Shown: positions 1 to 9,340, counted from the stretch's first letter. The stretch: DNA of 20,584 nucleotides from Silene noctiflora (GCA_009801015.1 VHZZ01001523.1:79431-100014), one strand, 5' to 3'. Notes: generated from the sequence alone by a model not told the origin. A program made the numbers and translations.

Positions 1-3000
1 TAGGAAAACCCTATGGGTGGACCTTAATGTTTCTGCTCAGAGGTTAAATGCTCCTTGGATAGTTTGTGGTGATTTTAACTGTGTTCTCAGTCCCAGTGAG
101 ACTTGGGGGGGCAGACAAGTATATAAGAAATGGATGATTTTCAAGCTTGTATTGATCATTGTGGTCTCATGGACAGCCCTGCTGTTGGTTCATTCTATAC
201 ATGGAATAACAAGCAGGATGTCACTACTAGAGTATATTCCAGACTGGACAGAGTTCTTGTGAATCATGCTTGGCTTGCTGCTAGGTCTGACTCTTTTGCT
301 AATTTTTATAATGAAGGCCTGTTTGACCACTCTCCTTGCATTATTCAGGATTCTCATAATACTTATACTGGCAGAAGAAGTTTTAAGTATTTCCAGATGT
401 GGAGTCATGTTGATGAATTTCTCCCTTGCATTCAACATTACTGGAGTATCCCTTGGCAAGGAACCAAAATGTTTCAACTGGTCATGAGACTGAAGAGTCT
501 GAAAAAGCCACTGAAAGACTTGAATAAGCTGTTATTTGCAGATATTGAGAATAGTACAGTTCATGTCAGGAAAGCTCTGGATGCTGTACAAAGTGCACTT
601 AAATTGTATCCTTCTGATTCTCAACTCATTGCTAAGGAATTAGAAGCAGCAAAGCTTTATAAGGAGCTTCAGAGTGTCTATGATAGTTTTCTATTACAGA
701 AATCAAAGGCTACTTGTTTTAATCAAAGGGATAACAACACAAAATATTTTCATAGTGTTTTGAAAAGTAGAGCTACCAAAACAAAAGTTTTTAAGATTGA
801 TGATATGGATGGGAATACCTCCACTGATGGTGATCAAATTCAGAATGCTTTTCTTCTTTATTATGAGAAGTTACTTGGTCAAACTAATACTACAACTCCA
901 GTGTATACCTCTATTGTGCAAATGGGTAAAACATGTACTCAGGAGCATTGGGACATCTTGCTGAAGCCTGTTACCAAAGTTTAAGTCAAAAGTGCAATTT
1001 TTCCATTCCAAATCACAAGGCCCCTGGCCCTGATGGTTTCTCTCGTGCATTTTTTAAAAACTTCTGGTCAGTGATTGGTGATGATGTGTGCTCTGCTGTT
1101 TTGGATTTCTTTCATTCTGGTAAATTATTGCAACAAGTGAATCATACCTTTGTTACTCTTCTGCCTAAGTGTGATATCCCTCAAAATGTCACACAATATA
1201 GGCCTATATCCTGTTACAATGTCCTTTATAAGGCCACCTCTAAGATTTTAAGTACTCGTTTGGCTGAAGTTCTCCCTGACTTAATTAGCCCTAATCAAGG
1301 TGGTTTTGTTAAGGGTAGAACCATTGTTGAGAACATCCTTATTTGTCAAGATATAATCAGGCTTTATAATAGGAAATATGTCTCCCCAAGATGCCTCATG
1401 AAAGTGGATCTAAAGAAGGCCTATGATTCTGTCAATTGGAATTTCCTTGAACAAATGTTAACTGCTTTGAATTTTTCATTAAATTTTATTCAACTGGTTA
1501 TGATTTGTGTCAGAACTGTCTCATATTCCTTAGTGTTGAATGGATTGAATTTTGGTTATTTTAAAGGTGCAAAGGGCTTAAGGCAAGGGGATAATATCTC
1601 TCCTCTTCTCTTCACTATTACTATGGAGTATTTGAGCAGGATTATGGCTTATGTTACATCTACTATGCCCTTTAGATTCCATCCTCTTTGTGGACACCTC
1701 AGGCTTTCTCATCTCCTCTTTGCTGGTGATTTTCTCCTTTTCTCTAAAGGAGATACTCAATCTATAATGATCTTACTGAGAGCTTTTGCCACCTTTTCTG
1801 TTGCTACTGGTCTGCAAATGAACTCCATGAAGTCCAACATTTATTTTAATGGAGTTATGAGTTCTATCAGGTCTGATATTCTGCAAGTTTCTGGGTTTAT
1901 TGAAGGCACTACCCCTTTTAAGTATTTGGGAGTACCTATTGTGGCTGGCAGACTGTCTCTTAAACATTATGTTGTTCTTATTGACAATATTACTGCTAGG
2001 ATTAAGAGTTTTGGAGCTAAGAAATTGTCTTATAGTGGCAGGCTTATTTTGATCAATTATGTTCTCACCTCTTTATATAGTTATTGGGCCACTATTTTTG
2101 TCATTCCTAAGGGTGTGTTGAGGAGAATAGATGCTTTATGTAGGAATTACCTTTGGGATGGTTCTACTGAGTATATTAGATTACCCTTAGTGAGTTGGGG
2201 AAAAGGTTTGTACACCAAAGTGTGAAGGTGGTCTAGGCATCAGGAATAACTACTCTTGGAATGCTGCTGCTATTGGTAAACTGTCATGGTGGATCTATAC
2301 CAAACCTGACAGTCTCTGGGTGAAATGGGTTAACCATATCTATATCAAAGGTAAAGACTGGTCTGTGTATTCCCCCCCACCTGATGCTTCCTGGGGATGG
2401 AAAGCTATTTGTAAAGTTAAGGCTCTATTTGCTATGGGTTACTCTGCTGGCCAATGGATCCCAAACCCTGCTGGGTATTCTATATCCAGTGGGTACCATT
2501 GGTTAAGGCAGAAACAACCTGTTGTGTCCTGATATAAGGCAGTTTGGAATTCCTGGTGCATACCAAAGCATCAGTTTATCAACTAGCTTATTACTCGTGA
2601 AGCCCTCCTACTCAAAGACAAGCTTCTGCTTTGGGCTATCAGTCAAGACAATTTGTGTCTCTTGTGTGGTATGTGCACTGAAACCCATATGCATATGTTT
2701 CAACGGTGTGTTTATACCAAAAAATTGCTCAGCCTGACGAGTAATATCTTGCATATATGGCTCCCTAGTACTGATCTTCTTCTATGGGTGCAATCTAAGC
2801 CATGGTCCAGAGTAAAGAAAATGGTCATTAACGCCTGGTTGCAGGCTGTTTACTATATGGTGTGGCGACAAAGGAATGTGGTTCGTGATGTTAGAGTTCT
2901 TGCTCATCCTAGGTGAGTTGTCCATGAAATTTATACTTTGCTGAAAATTCGTTATATGTATTGGTCTCCAAATGTAAAGTCATCTAGAGATAAGGCATGG

Positions 3001-3021
3001 CTAGATTCGGTTTTTACTTAA
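1..3021 (+). pseudogene. LINE ORF2 endonuclease/reverse transcriptase pseudogene (5'-partial)
   Basis: An intact homologue nicks DNA and copies LINE RNA at the target. Visible parts: endonuclease GDFN at 68-79 and DHSP at 325-336; KAPGPDG of the RT N-terminus at 1017-1037; RT motif VDLKKAYDSV at 1404-1433; GLRQGDNISPLLF at 1575-1613; and a CX2C...HX4C zinc finger at 2656-2709. The catalytic FADD box reads FAGD at 1719-1730, so one of the two metal-binding aspartates is lost. The frame is broken near 126-135, by a stop at 982-984 plus a one-base shift in the T-run near 998-1004, and by one extra G near 2197-2204. Further in-frame stops lie at 2530-2532 (TGA), 2584-2586 (TAG) and 2914-2916 (TGA). 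The natural stop is probably TAA at 3019-3021. The downstream homology continues in one frame across the last three stops. Confidence 0.93.
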
Positions 3022-3117
3022 TTTTTTGTTATGTGCTTAGAAATTGTACCACTTGTTGGTAAAGTGTAATAGCTTGTTATTGATCTTAATGGAAACTAAC
3101 CTTTCACCAAAAAAAAA
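3022..3117 (+). other. LINE 3' UTR and A-tail
   Basis: About 87 bases of non-coding sequence follow the probable ORF2 stop and end in CACC plus nine A (3109-3117). This is the region a LINE reverse transcriptase would use to start copying. The next sequence is AT-rich flank. Confidence 0.75.
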
Positions 3118-3415
3118 TCATCATTTTTTTAAAATTCTTAAAAAAATAGAAAAGGCGGCAAAAAAAAATGGTATTGAAGGAATTAATAATTATACAAAAT
3201 TATAGCAAGATTCAAGGAGAAAATATATTGTATAATGTATTGAAAGAGCGGAAATGTACATAAATGATGGTACTTAATGTATAAAATATGAAATTATGAA
3301 TGATTTAGATGCATGTTATTATACTAATAAATTATACTAATAAATTATACCAAGTACTCCCTAATATATTCTTTAGTCCTAATGTCAATTTAATAAGTTT
3401 TTTTTTATTTATCTG
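3118..3415. other. AT-rich intergenic stretch, no gene seen
   Basis: Very AT-rich sequence with short A and T runs and a small tandem repeat (AATTATACTAATAA-like near 3323-3350). I see no coding, RNA or transposon signal in it. Confidence 0.6.
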
Positions 3416-3724
3416 TGTTAGAATATGAAGCCACCTACATGTGAGTGTCCCACATTGTTGGAAAAAGAGAGATTGAACTAGTTTATAATCAAGGGGGGTT
3501 ATTCCTCCGGCCTATTGCCAATTGGTTTTAGGATGAAACCCCCTTATATTGTCAGGTGATCCGTTTCTCCTCTGTTCGAGCAATGCCTATGCGGCTATGC
3601 CTAATCAACTAGTCCGCTAGCCAGATTGAGAAAGACTCTATGAGTAATTTGTTTTTTAGTTATAAAACTGTGTGCTTTCAATAAAGCATTTTGAAAACAT
3701 TTTCACAATTTTTTGTTTTAAACA
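3416..3724 (+). repeat. LTR-like remnant, probably a Ty1/copia solo LTR
   Basis: It begins TGTTAGAATATGAAG, a common type of copia LTR start, and contains GAGTGTCCCACATTG and CCAATTGGTTTTAGGATG, which I recognise as the style of plant copia LTRs. An AATAAA-type poly(A) signal (CAATAAAGC) lies at 3679-3687. No internal domain, primer-binding site or second LTR flanks it. The right end is uncertain: 3707 (TCACA) and 3724 (AAACA) are both possible, and I found no 5-bp target duplication for either. A stretch around GTTTTAGGAT is shared with the copia LTR remnant at 17311-17415 in the opposite orientation. Confidence 0.5.
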
Positions 3725-4197
3725 GGCCAAATTGGATATAAAAAATAAAAACAAAATTTTTAAGTATTATCAAATTATTTGTCTTATCTTTCCATATAGA
3801 ATGTTATACGATCGGTTTTAAATTAAGAGTCTTCACAAATATGTGCGTTTTAAGAGACCCATTTGAACATTTTCTGACCTTAGCTTTAGGAAGTTTTCAT
3901 ATGGAAAAAGGAAAAAATAGTCACCATAGTCTATAGTAGTTCTTCATAGTTGATAGTCTCCCACACTATGATTCTGTCCCCCGGTCACGAGTATCAAATT
4001 CAGCTTCTGCACATCTCGTGTGTTTCAGCAGTCTTGCATTTCCACATCAACTACCCAGACCCACATTAAAAAAAGTGAAATGACTATTAATTACGGTATA
4101 TCTAATCCTTTGGTCTGAGTGAATGAATAATATATACTTGTTTTATTTTATGAGGGGAAAATAAATTAAGTGTAAATTATTCACTATATCGGAGGAA
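3725..4197. other. Intergenic stretch, no gene seen
   Basis: AT-rich sequence without a long frame, RNA-gene signal or clear repeat border. Short CATAGT repeats occur near 3924-3955. Confidence 0.5.
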
Positions 4198-4214
4198 GTA
4201 TAACACAAGTCCTT

Positions 4215-4231
4215 AACAAGTCAATATAGTT
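4215..4231 (+). repeat. Target-site duplication, left copy
   Basis: AACAAGTCAATATAGTT, identical to 4344-4360. Its terminal T merges with the T-run of the insert. Confidence 0.88.
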
Positions 4232-4343
4232 TTTTTTTTGGTGTTGACCAGGAGTATCCCTACCGACAGCTGGGTCAATCTCCTTCGGGTACTGAAGGCA
4301 ATTTAATGGGTTGACCCCTCCCAAATTTGGCCTTTTCATTCGC
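4232..4343 (-). mobile_element. SINE or short retroposon, reverse orientation
   Basis: About 112 bp lie between two perfect 17-bp copies of AACAAGTCAATATAGTT (4215-4231 and 4344-4360). On the minus strand the insert starts GCGAATGAAAAGG and ends GGTCAACACC plus an A-tail of about nine, which touches the target duplication. A long duplication plus A-tail is the signature of LINE-driven retroposition. No clear Pol III A and B boxes are seen, so it may be 5'-truncated, or a SINE family I do not know. Confidence 0.85.
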
Positions 4344-4360
4344 AACAAGTCAATATAGTT
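4344..4360 (+). repeat. Target-site duplication, right copy
   Basis: Second perfect copy of the 17-bp target site of the SINE at 4232-4343. Confidence 0.88.
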
Positions 4361-4416
4361 AAGTACCGAATAACTAATACAGAGTATAACATAATATTAT
4401 AACGAGTCAATATAGT

Positions 4417-5453
4417 CCGTCTTTGAGGAAAACGGACTCAACCGAATTAACCGACCCATACATGAATTAGACCAACTAGAAGATGCCTTTAATGTTTACC
4501 TACATTGCCATGATCTTAGTAGTCCATAAATGATTCTGACTCAAGCACTTGTATGTTGTATGACTTGTATCTATTGACGCATCAAAATAGCAGGAAATTT
4601 TGTTGCTTTCATGACAGATTCCAAGAAAGCTGAGAAAATGTCTCCCGCTAAATATACTCCTTATTTATTAGATAAATAGAAATAATAACTACGGAGTATT
4701 TGTTAATAAAATGAGTTTGGTATCGTGCTTGTTCACCTTATTCTTTAACTATGAGGTAAGGGGCTTGATTTCTGTCTATGGGAATGAGCAAATGTTGGAT
4801 CGACTCAAAAAGCTCGCGAGCGGCTCGAATTTGTGTAGTTTGAAAAATATTACTTATATTTTATAAAAATATTTTATCATGCTTATATCTTTGTATAATA
4901 CATATCAAATATGTCACTGATTTCCTAAATATTTTTACATATAATCTTCGAGACTTGTCTTCGAGACTTGTTATTGAAAGAAAAGACCAAGGAAAAAAAA
5001 TCAAAAACTTAACAATTATATATAGGCTCAATTTGAGCTCGAGTTTGGCTCAAGTTTGCAAGTTTGATAACGAGCACAATTTTTCCAAGCTCGGGTAAGC
5101 TCAAGCTTGAGTTTTTCTTCTTGAACATAAGCCGAGCAAGGCCAAGCTCGGGCTCCACTTGACTCGTCATCACCCCCGCTAGCCACTTCCTAGATCCACC
5201 ACTACCTACGGGTTATTATTCATTTAATATCCGTATAATTTTCGTATTTTAAAAGACATTTACGAGACGGATATAGTAGTAGTCAAAATTTGTTTATTAT
5301 CGAAAGAATAAGTCGATGATAAATTAATTTAACCCTCACCACAAATTAGCAGCCGTCAAATACCACAAACTCTTCTCCCTCATCTGACGGCCATAAATGC
5401 CGTCACTCTAAACAATTTCAATTCCACAAATTCTCATTTCAGACAATAACTAT
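4417..5453. other. Intergenic stretch with an AGCTCGAG-type repeat cluster
   Basis: No gene is seen. Near 4803-4830 and again at 5026-5160 the sequence is enriched in short self-complementary words (GAGCTCGAG, AAGCTCGGG, CTCAAGCTTGAG, GGCTCGAA). Such clusters are common near the ends of plant DNA transposons, but I could not define terminal repeats or a target duplication. The rest is ordinary AT-rich sequence. Confidence 0.4.
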
Positions 5454-5474
5454 CTGTCTTAAGCTTAAAACGGG
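5454..5474. repeat. Palindromic GTCTTAAGCTTAAAACGG repeat, copy 1
   Basis: Near-palindrome CTGTCTTAAGCTTAAAACGG, one of four copies in the window (also 5561-5580, 6161-6180 and 12341-12361). Probably the terminus of a MITE family. Confidence 0.55.
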
Positions 5475-5560
5475 TCAAATACATACCAAATCACCCACAC
5501 TTATTGCCTAAAAAGTGCTAAAACTTTTGTCTTTTAATACCCCACTTGATTATAGTTGAT

Positions 5561-5580
5561 CCGTCTTAAACTTAAAACGG
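5561..5580. repeat. Palindromic GTCTTAAGCTTAAAACGG repeat, copy 2
   Basis: CCGTCTTAAACTTAAAACGG. The bases after it (ATATATTCGTGTTAAGCAAGA) resemble those after the copy at 12341, which argues for a shared family beyond the palindrome. Confidence 0.55.
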
Positions 5581-6485
5581 ATATATTCGTGTTAAGCAAG
5601 ACTTATGGTTTCAATTCCAGCTTCAAGTCATCCCCAGTGGGTCCCACCCCACTCTCCACTCCCCAACCTCTCCTGCTACATCACTCTCAGACAAAACCGT
5701 CTGTTTCTTATTCACACTTGGCATCTCTTCATTGGTTATAGCTATCTTAACTCGTAGGACTAGACTAAGCACCACACACGTCACTGTACGCCGTTTAAAC
5801 AACATTTTTACTCCCCGTATATTAAAACCAATTCCGCCGTCTAGCTCGTTTGATTGCTCGTTGAAATACAACTCTACAGAAATATCGAATTTATGAAAAT
5901 TAAGTTTCTACATGAAATTTTAGCAAATATGTTTAATTGCCTATATAGGATTATTTCAACCCCATAGAAATTTGCAATTACCTAGGGAAATTAGGTAATC
6001 GAACTCCTCCATTTTGGAGAGTTGGAAACTCTTTAAATATTAAATTTCTACCCTTTACAAAAAATGGACGGCCAAACAAGTCTCTATTTTGAAGTTTATG
6101 GGATTTTTTAACTCTCATAATTTACAAGGGGCAACCAAACAAGCTTTAAGTCTTACTTATTCGTCTTAAATCTTAAAACGAATTAAATACTACCACATGA
6201 TAATAATAAAAGAAAAAACATTCAACATTTTTAAATGAAAAATTGTCCCACAATATAGTTTCTCAAACCACCATTTATATTAAACCTATTTTCCATGGAA
6301 ACTAGTATTTTTTACAAGAATGCCTTTAAAAAGATATTTTGTCAACAGATCTACTAAGGCAAATATTACATGGATTATTAAAAATACATAAAACTCCATG
6401 GGAAAATGGCATCTCCGCAACTTAGTGAGAAGCGTATCTCACAAGTTTTTGTGCTTTTAATAATCTATTCTTTTTACCTTAATTT
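5581..6485. other. Intergenic stretch, no gene seen
   Basis: Frames over 5556-5871 are open on both strands but show no family, no start context and no composition change, so I do not call a gene. Two CCAAACAAG words (6072 and 6135 areas) with GAGTTGGAAACTC-like sequence suggest an old MITE, without definable ends. Confidence 0.45.
6161..6180. repeat. Palindromic GTCTTAAGCTTAAAACGG repeat, copy 3
   Basis: TCGTCTTAAATCTTAAAACG, followed by AATTAAATAC, similar to GGTCAAATAC after copy 1. Confidence 0.5.
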
Positions 6486-6613
6486 CGGTCCTTTCAGTTT
6501 AGCTCAACTCAGCTCTATTCAAATTAACTCTTACTGCAGTAGTTCAACTCTATTCAGTTTAGTCCAAATCTATTAATTTCAGTTAAACTCGGTTCAATTT
6601 TATTTAATTTAGC

Positions 6614-6650
<37 letters not shown>
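6486..6650. repeat. Degenerate TTCAGTTTAGCTCAACTC repeats ending in a 31-base A-tract
   Basis: From about 6495 to 6600 the words TTCAGTTTAG, GCTCAACTC, TTCAACTCTATTCAG and TTCAATT recur with variation, like a decayed minisatellite. It runs into an uninterrupted run of 31 A at 6620-6650. No duplication of the following bases (CATACCTTAG) was found upstream, so a retroposon tail is not shown. Confidence 0.6.
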
Positions 6651-6651
<1 letters not shown>

Positions 6652-6686
6652 ATACCTTAGTGGTTCAACATTTCTTCTTTATTTTG

Positions 6687-6948
6687 TACTTCCTTCATTC
6701 AACTCCACTCTAGCTATTTCATTTTTCTACACTATTCATAAATAAGTCTTTAATTTCAATTTTCGCTCAATACAACACGTGAAAATATATTCATGTGGGG
6801 TCTTGTTTGATTCGTCTTTATGAGGACATTAAAAATATCTACTTTTATAATTTTTGCAAATACGTAGCTAATGATATTTAGCGCTTAAAACGCGCGTTGA
6901 CAAACGTGAAAAAGTAAAGTGATAGAGTGGAGTTGAATTAAGAAAGTA
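6687..6948. mobile_element. Stowaway-type (Tc1/mariner) MITE
   Basis: A 262-bp element with 28-bp terminal inverted repeats at 6687-6714 and 6921-6948 that differ at only three positions. The ends are TACTTCCTTCATTC and the complement TACTTTCTTAATTC, close to the TACTCCCTCC ends of plant Stowaway MITEs, with TA at each edge. The internal TTGACAAACGT at 6897-6907 is typical of this family and recurs in the copy at 15805-16012. It has no coding capacity and would be moved by a mariner-like transposase supplied elsewhere. Confidence 0.87.
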
Positions 6949-7591
6949 CTCTGTATGTCAATTATCAACTCTTACCGAGCATCATTGTGTCTTTACTTGA
7001 GGTTAAATCGGCACAAAAATATTTCATCCTTAATTAGGAGGATAATCAATTTAAGATTCAGTCTTTTAAAATAAACTAGCTAAAAAAATATAAAGGGGAG
7101 CATCAAATTAAAAGATGTTTTCCTTTAAGAAGATGAGAGCAATGTTTTCCAAATAATATAATATCTACATTTTTGACTAAATTTTTTGTGAAATAAATCC
7201 TTGGAAACCTTTTTATCCTAAAAGATTTTATAAAATAAAAACATTCTACAAAATTCAGCTCTATAAAACTACTACCGTAATTACCAAAAGTATAATTTCT
7301 TTCTGTATTTCCTCCTAAGGCAAAGAATCAAGCGAGTGTATAAGAATATCGTACATCCTAACCAATGCACAAATAGGATCCTACACCCCGTTGTATAGTA
7401 GCATTATACAACAAGCTCATATATTATATATTAAACCATTTAAAGCCCAATAAAAATAAAAAAAACCTACACATCTCCTTTTCCTCTATTTCTCTTCTCT
7501 GTTCAGTCGACAAACTCTCCTCTTTCCCTTCTCTAAATTTCTCTTAAACGATAATCGACAAACCCTCCTTCTCCCTTATTTTGATTCTAAA
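6949..7591. other. Intergenic stretch leading to a CT-rich leader-like segment
   Basis: AT-rich with no gene to about 7340. Near 7350-7415 GTACATCC, AACCAATG and TTGTATA words occur; the same words recur near 8582-8625, on the far side of the minisatellite. From 7470 to 7580 the plus strand is CT-rich (CTCCTTTTCCTC, CTCTCCTCTTTCCC), as in plant 5' leaders, and precedes the small ORF at 7592. Confidence 0.45.
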
Positions 7592-7720
7592 ATGGTGAAA
7601 CGAAAACAATTGACATCATCATCAATGAGGAAAAACGCATTTAACAATATTTTGGGGAACGAGAAACAATTTACATTATCATCAAGAGGGAAAAATGCAT
7701 CTAACAATACTTTGAGGTAA
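7592..7720 (+). CDS. Small 42-codon ORF made of a duplicated 20-codon unit (hypothetical)
   Basis: I do not recognise this protein. ATG at 7592 opens 42 codons to TAA at 7718-7720. Codons for residues 3-22 and 23-42 are a direct 60-bp tandem duplication (7598-7657 and 7658-7717) that differs by substitutions only, so the frame is kept. Both units contain a KQ..T..SS pattern followed by KNA.NN..L. The last codons hold a good splice-donor match, GAG|GTAAAT (GT at 7717-7718), so this could be the first exon of a gene-like fragment whose intron holds the minisatellite. No convincing second exon was found. A 37-codon charged frame at 8458-8571 is the only candidate. It may also be a transposon-captured fragment, or chance. 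Confidence 0.25.
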   Translation: MVKRKQLTSSSMRKNAFNNILGNEKQFTLSSRGKNASNNTLR

Positions 7721-7736
7721 ATTTCTACACCAATCA

Positions 7737-8332
7737 CACGAGCTATTATTAAAAAATACGAGTCACATCATACAAGCACATAAGAATACGAGCTATTAAA
7801 ATAAAAATACGAGTCACATCATACAAGCACATAAGAATACGAGCTATTAAAATAAAAATACGAGCTAATGTTAAAATAATACGAGCTTAAAAGGATCACG
7901 AACTTAAAAATATTAGCACATAAGAATACGAGCTATTAAGATAAGAATACGAGCCAATGTGAAAAGAATATGAGCTTAGAAGGATCATGAACTTTAAAAT
8001 ACGAGTACATAAGAGTACGAGCTATTAAGATAAGAATACGAGTTATTAAGGTAAGAATACGAGCCAATGTGAAAAGAATATGAGTTAATATAAAAAGAAT
8101 ACGAGCTTCAACTATTTTCATACATTATAAATTTTGGATAAAAATACGAGTACATAAGAATACGAGCTATTAAGATAAGAATACGAGCTATTAAGATAAG
8201 AATACGAGCCAATGTGAAAAGAATATGAGCTTAGAAGGATCACGAACTTTAAAATACGAGTACATAAGAATACGAGCTATTAAGATAAAAATACGAGCTA
8301 ATACAAAAAGAATACGAGCTTCAACTATTTTC
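7737..8332. repeat. Minisatellite of AATACGAGC-based units
   Basis: About 600 bp consist of variants of AAGAATACGAGCTATTAAGATA (roughly 21 bp) mixed with AATACGAGTACAT and GAATACGAGCCAATGTGAAAA units. There is higher-order structure: a 51-bp near-perfect tandem copy starts at 7757 and 7808, and the ACGAGCTTCAACTATTTTCATACATTA segment recurs at 8101 and 8314 (213 bp apart). Open frames across it are by-products of the repeat. Confidence 0.9.
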
Positions 8333-8717
8333 ATACATTAGAAATTTTGGATAAAAATATTTACTTTAAGATGATACTCACGAGTCACATCATATGATTT
8401 GTTCTGCATAGTCAATTAATTATAATAATTTAAGGGAGAAGGTGATTTATTAACTGGATGATGGAGGAAGATGAAAGGGAGTTAGAAAAAATGGAAGCAG
8501 TCATAGAGAGAAGAGGGATTAGATTGAAAATTGAATTACGTTACTTTTTTTTTTTGACAAAAGTAATTTAAAAAAGAATTGTACATCCGGTTGTATAATC
8601 CATGAACTGTAACCAATGAGATGCCTTAGTTTTTCTAAGAATCGTATTATACAATCAAATGAAACAGCAAAGATACAATCAAATACATACCGTATTTCTT
8701 TTTCATGAAAATTTTTA
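8333..8717. other. Intergenic stretch between the minisatellite and the foldback element
   Basis: Contains one purine-rich open stretch (8458-8571, charged residues, unsupported), a ten-T run near 8546 and a TTGTACATCCGGTTGTATAA segment at 8580-8599. No gene can be supported. Confidence 0.4.
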
Positions 8718-9224
8718 GAGTTTTTTGCGAAAAACTACCTAGTATTTACCTCATTTTCATAAATATTACTTAAAGTTTTTAATTTTGCTAGAAACTACCT
8801 AATGTTTTATATCTTTTGTCAAACACTACCAAATTGAAATTAATAAGCAAAATTGACAATTTTTTTGCCAAATTAACTAAATTTCCGACAAACAAATCAA
8901 AATGCCAATCAAATTAGTCATCATTTCGTCCAAATTAACCACAATCTCAGCCAAACTAGTCAAAATTGAAGTAAAAAAATTGAAGTTACTAAGTTAGTAG
9001 CTAATCAAAACAGTTGGCGGTGGTTAAGTAAAGTAAATAGTGTATGTAATATGCCGAAAATAATGTTTTCGATTAAGAATTTTGTCTAATTTGATCGGAA
9101 ATTTCAATTTGGTAGTGTTCGACAAAAGTTAAAAAATATTAGGTAGTTTCTCGCAAAATTAAAAACTTTAGATAGTATTTATGAAAATGAGATAAATATT
9201 AGGTAATTTTTCGCAAAAAAACTC
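8718..9224. mobile_element. Foldback/Mutator-like non-autonomous element with long inverted repeats
   Basis: The left arm 8718-8841 and right arm 9100-9224 are inverted copies with about 11 mismatches and one indel by hand alignment, roughly 90% identity. The ends read GAGTTTTTTGCGAAAAA outward, and similarity fades in AT-rich sequence beyond, so the true ends may lie a few bases further out. The 258-bp middle has no coding frame. Arms over 100 bp suit a MULE-derived MITE or foldback element. I could not find a 9-bp target duplication. Confidence 0.8.
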
Positions 9225-9283
9225 AAATTTTTTAAATAATTTTCCAAAGATACTCTTTGCCTCGTTTTTCTTCCCTTTACAAA

Positions 9284-9290
9284 TATAAAA
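9284..9290 (+). promoter_or_regulatory. TATA-like box of the DUF1005 gene
   Basis: TATAAAA followed by ATAAAT, 224 bp before the start codon and upstream of a CT-rich leader. The position fits a transcription start near 9315, which is an inference. Confidence 0.45.
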
Positions 9291-9340
9291 ATAAATCAAA
9301 TAAAAATTCCAGCCTGTTCACAGCTGTAGTCCATCAAATC

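Larger units (their letters stand above)
1..3117 (+). mobile_element. 3' portion of a plant L1-type LINE (non-LTR retrotransposon), defective
   Basis: The order of domains is that of a plant LINE ORF2: apurinic endonuclease C-terminal part, reverse transcriptase, CCHC zinc finger, short 3' UTR and A-tail. The 5' part (ORF1 and most of the endonuclease) lies left of the window. The element ends with TTTCACC followed by nine A at 3109-3117. No target-site duplication can be tested because the 5' end is not visible. No LTRs or integrase are present, which separates it from the copia and gypsy pieces further right. The copy is too damaged to be autonomous. Confidence 0.93.
4198..4416. repeat. Imperfect 33-bp direct repeat (4198-4230 and 4384-4416) surrounding a SINE
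   Basis: Both units start GTATAACA and end GAGTCAATATAGT or AAGTCAATATAGT, with 26 of 33 positions equal by hand alignment. The first unit was later split from its right flank by the SINE at 4232-4343. The repeat therefore appears older than the insertion. Confidence 0.5.

Noticed and set aside
3440..3707. Alternative LTR limits TGTGA...TCACA
   Set aside because: The inverted ends are neat, but the 5-bp flanks (CTACA and ATTTT) do not match, and TGTTAGAATATG upstream is a more typical start. The border stays uncertain.
5556..5871. Opposite-strand frames of 61 and 82 codons
   Set aside because: Overlap each other, have no family resemblance and include a palindromic repeat copy.
7936..8121. 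Hydrophobic 61-codon antisense frame
   Set aside because: Translation of the AATACGAGC minisatellite (repeated ARILTLITRILI-like words), not a protein.
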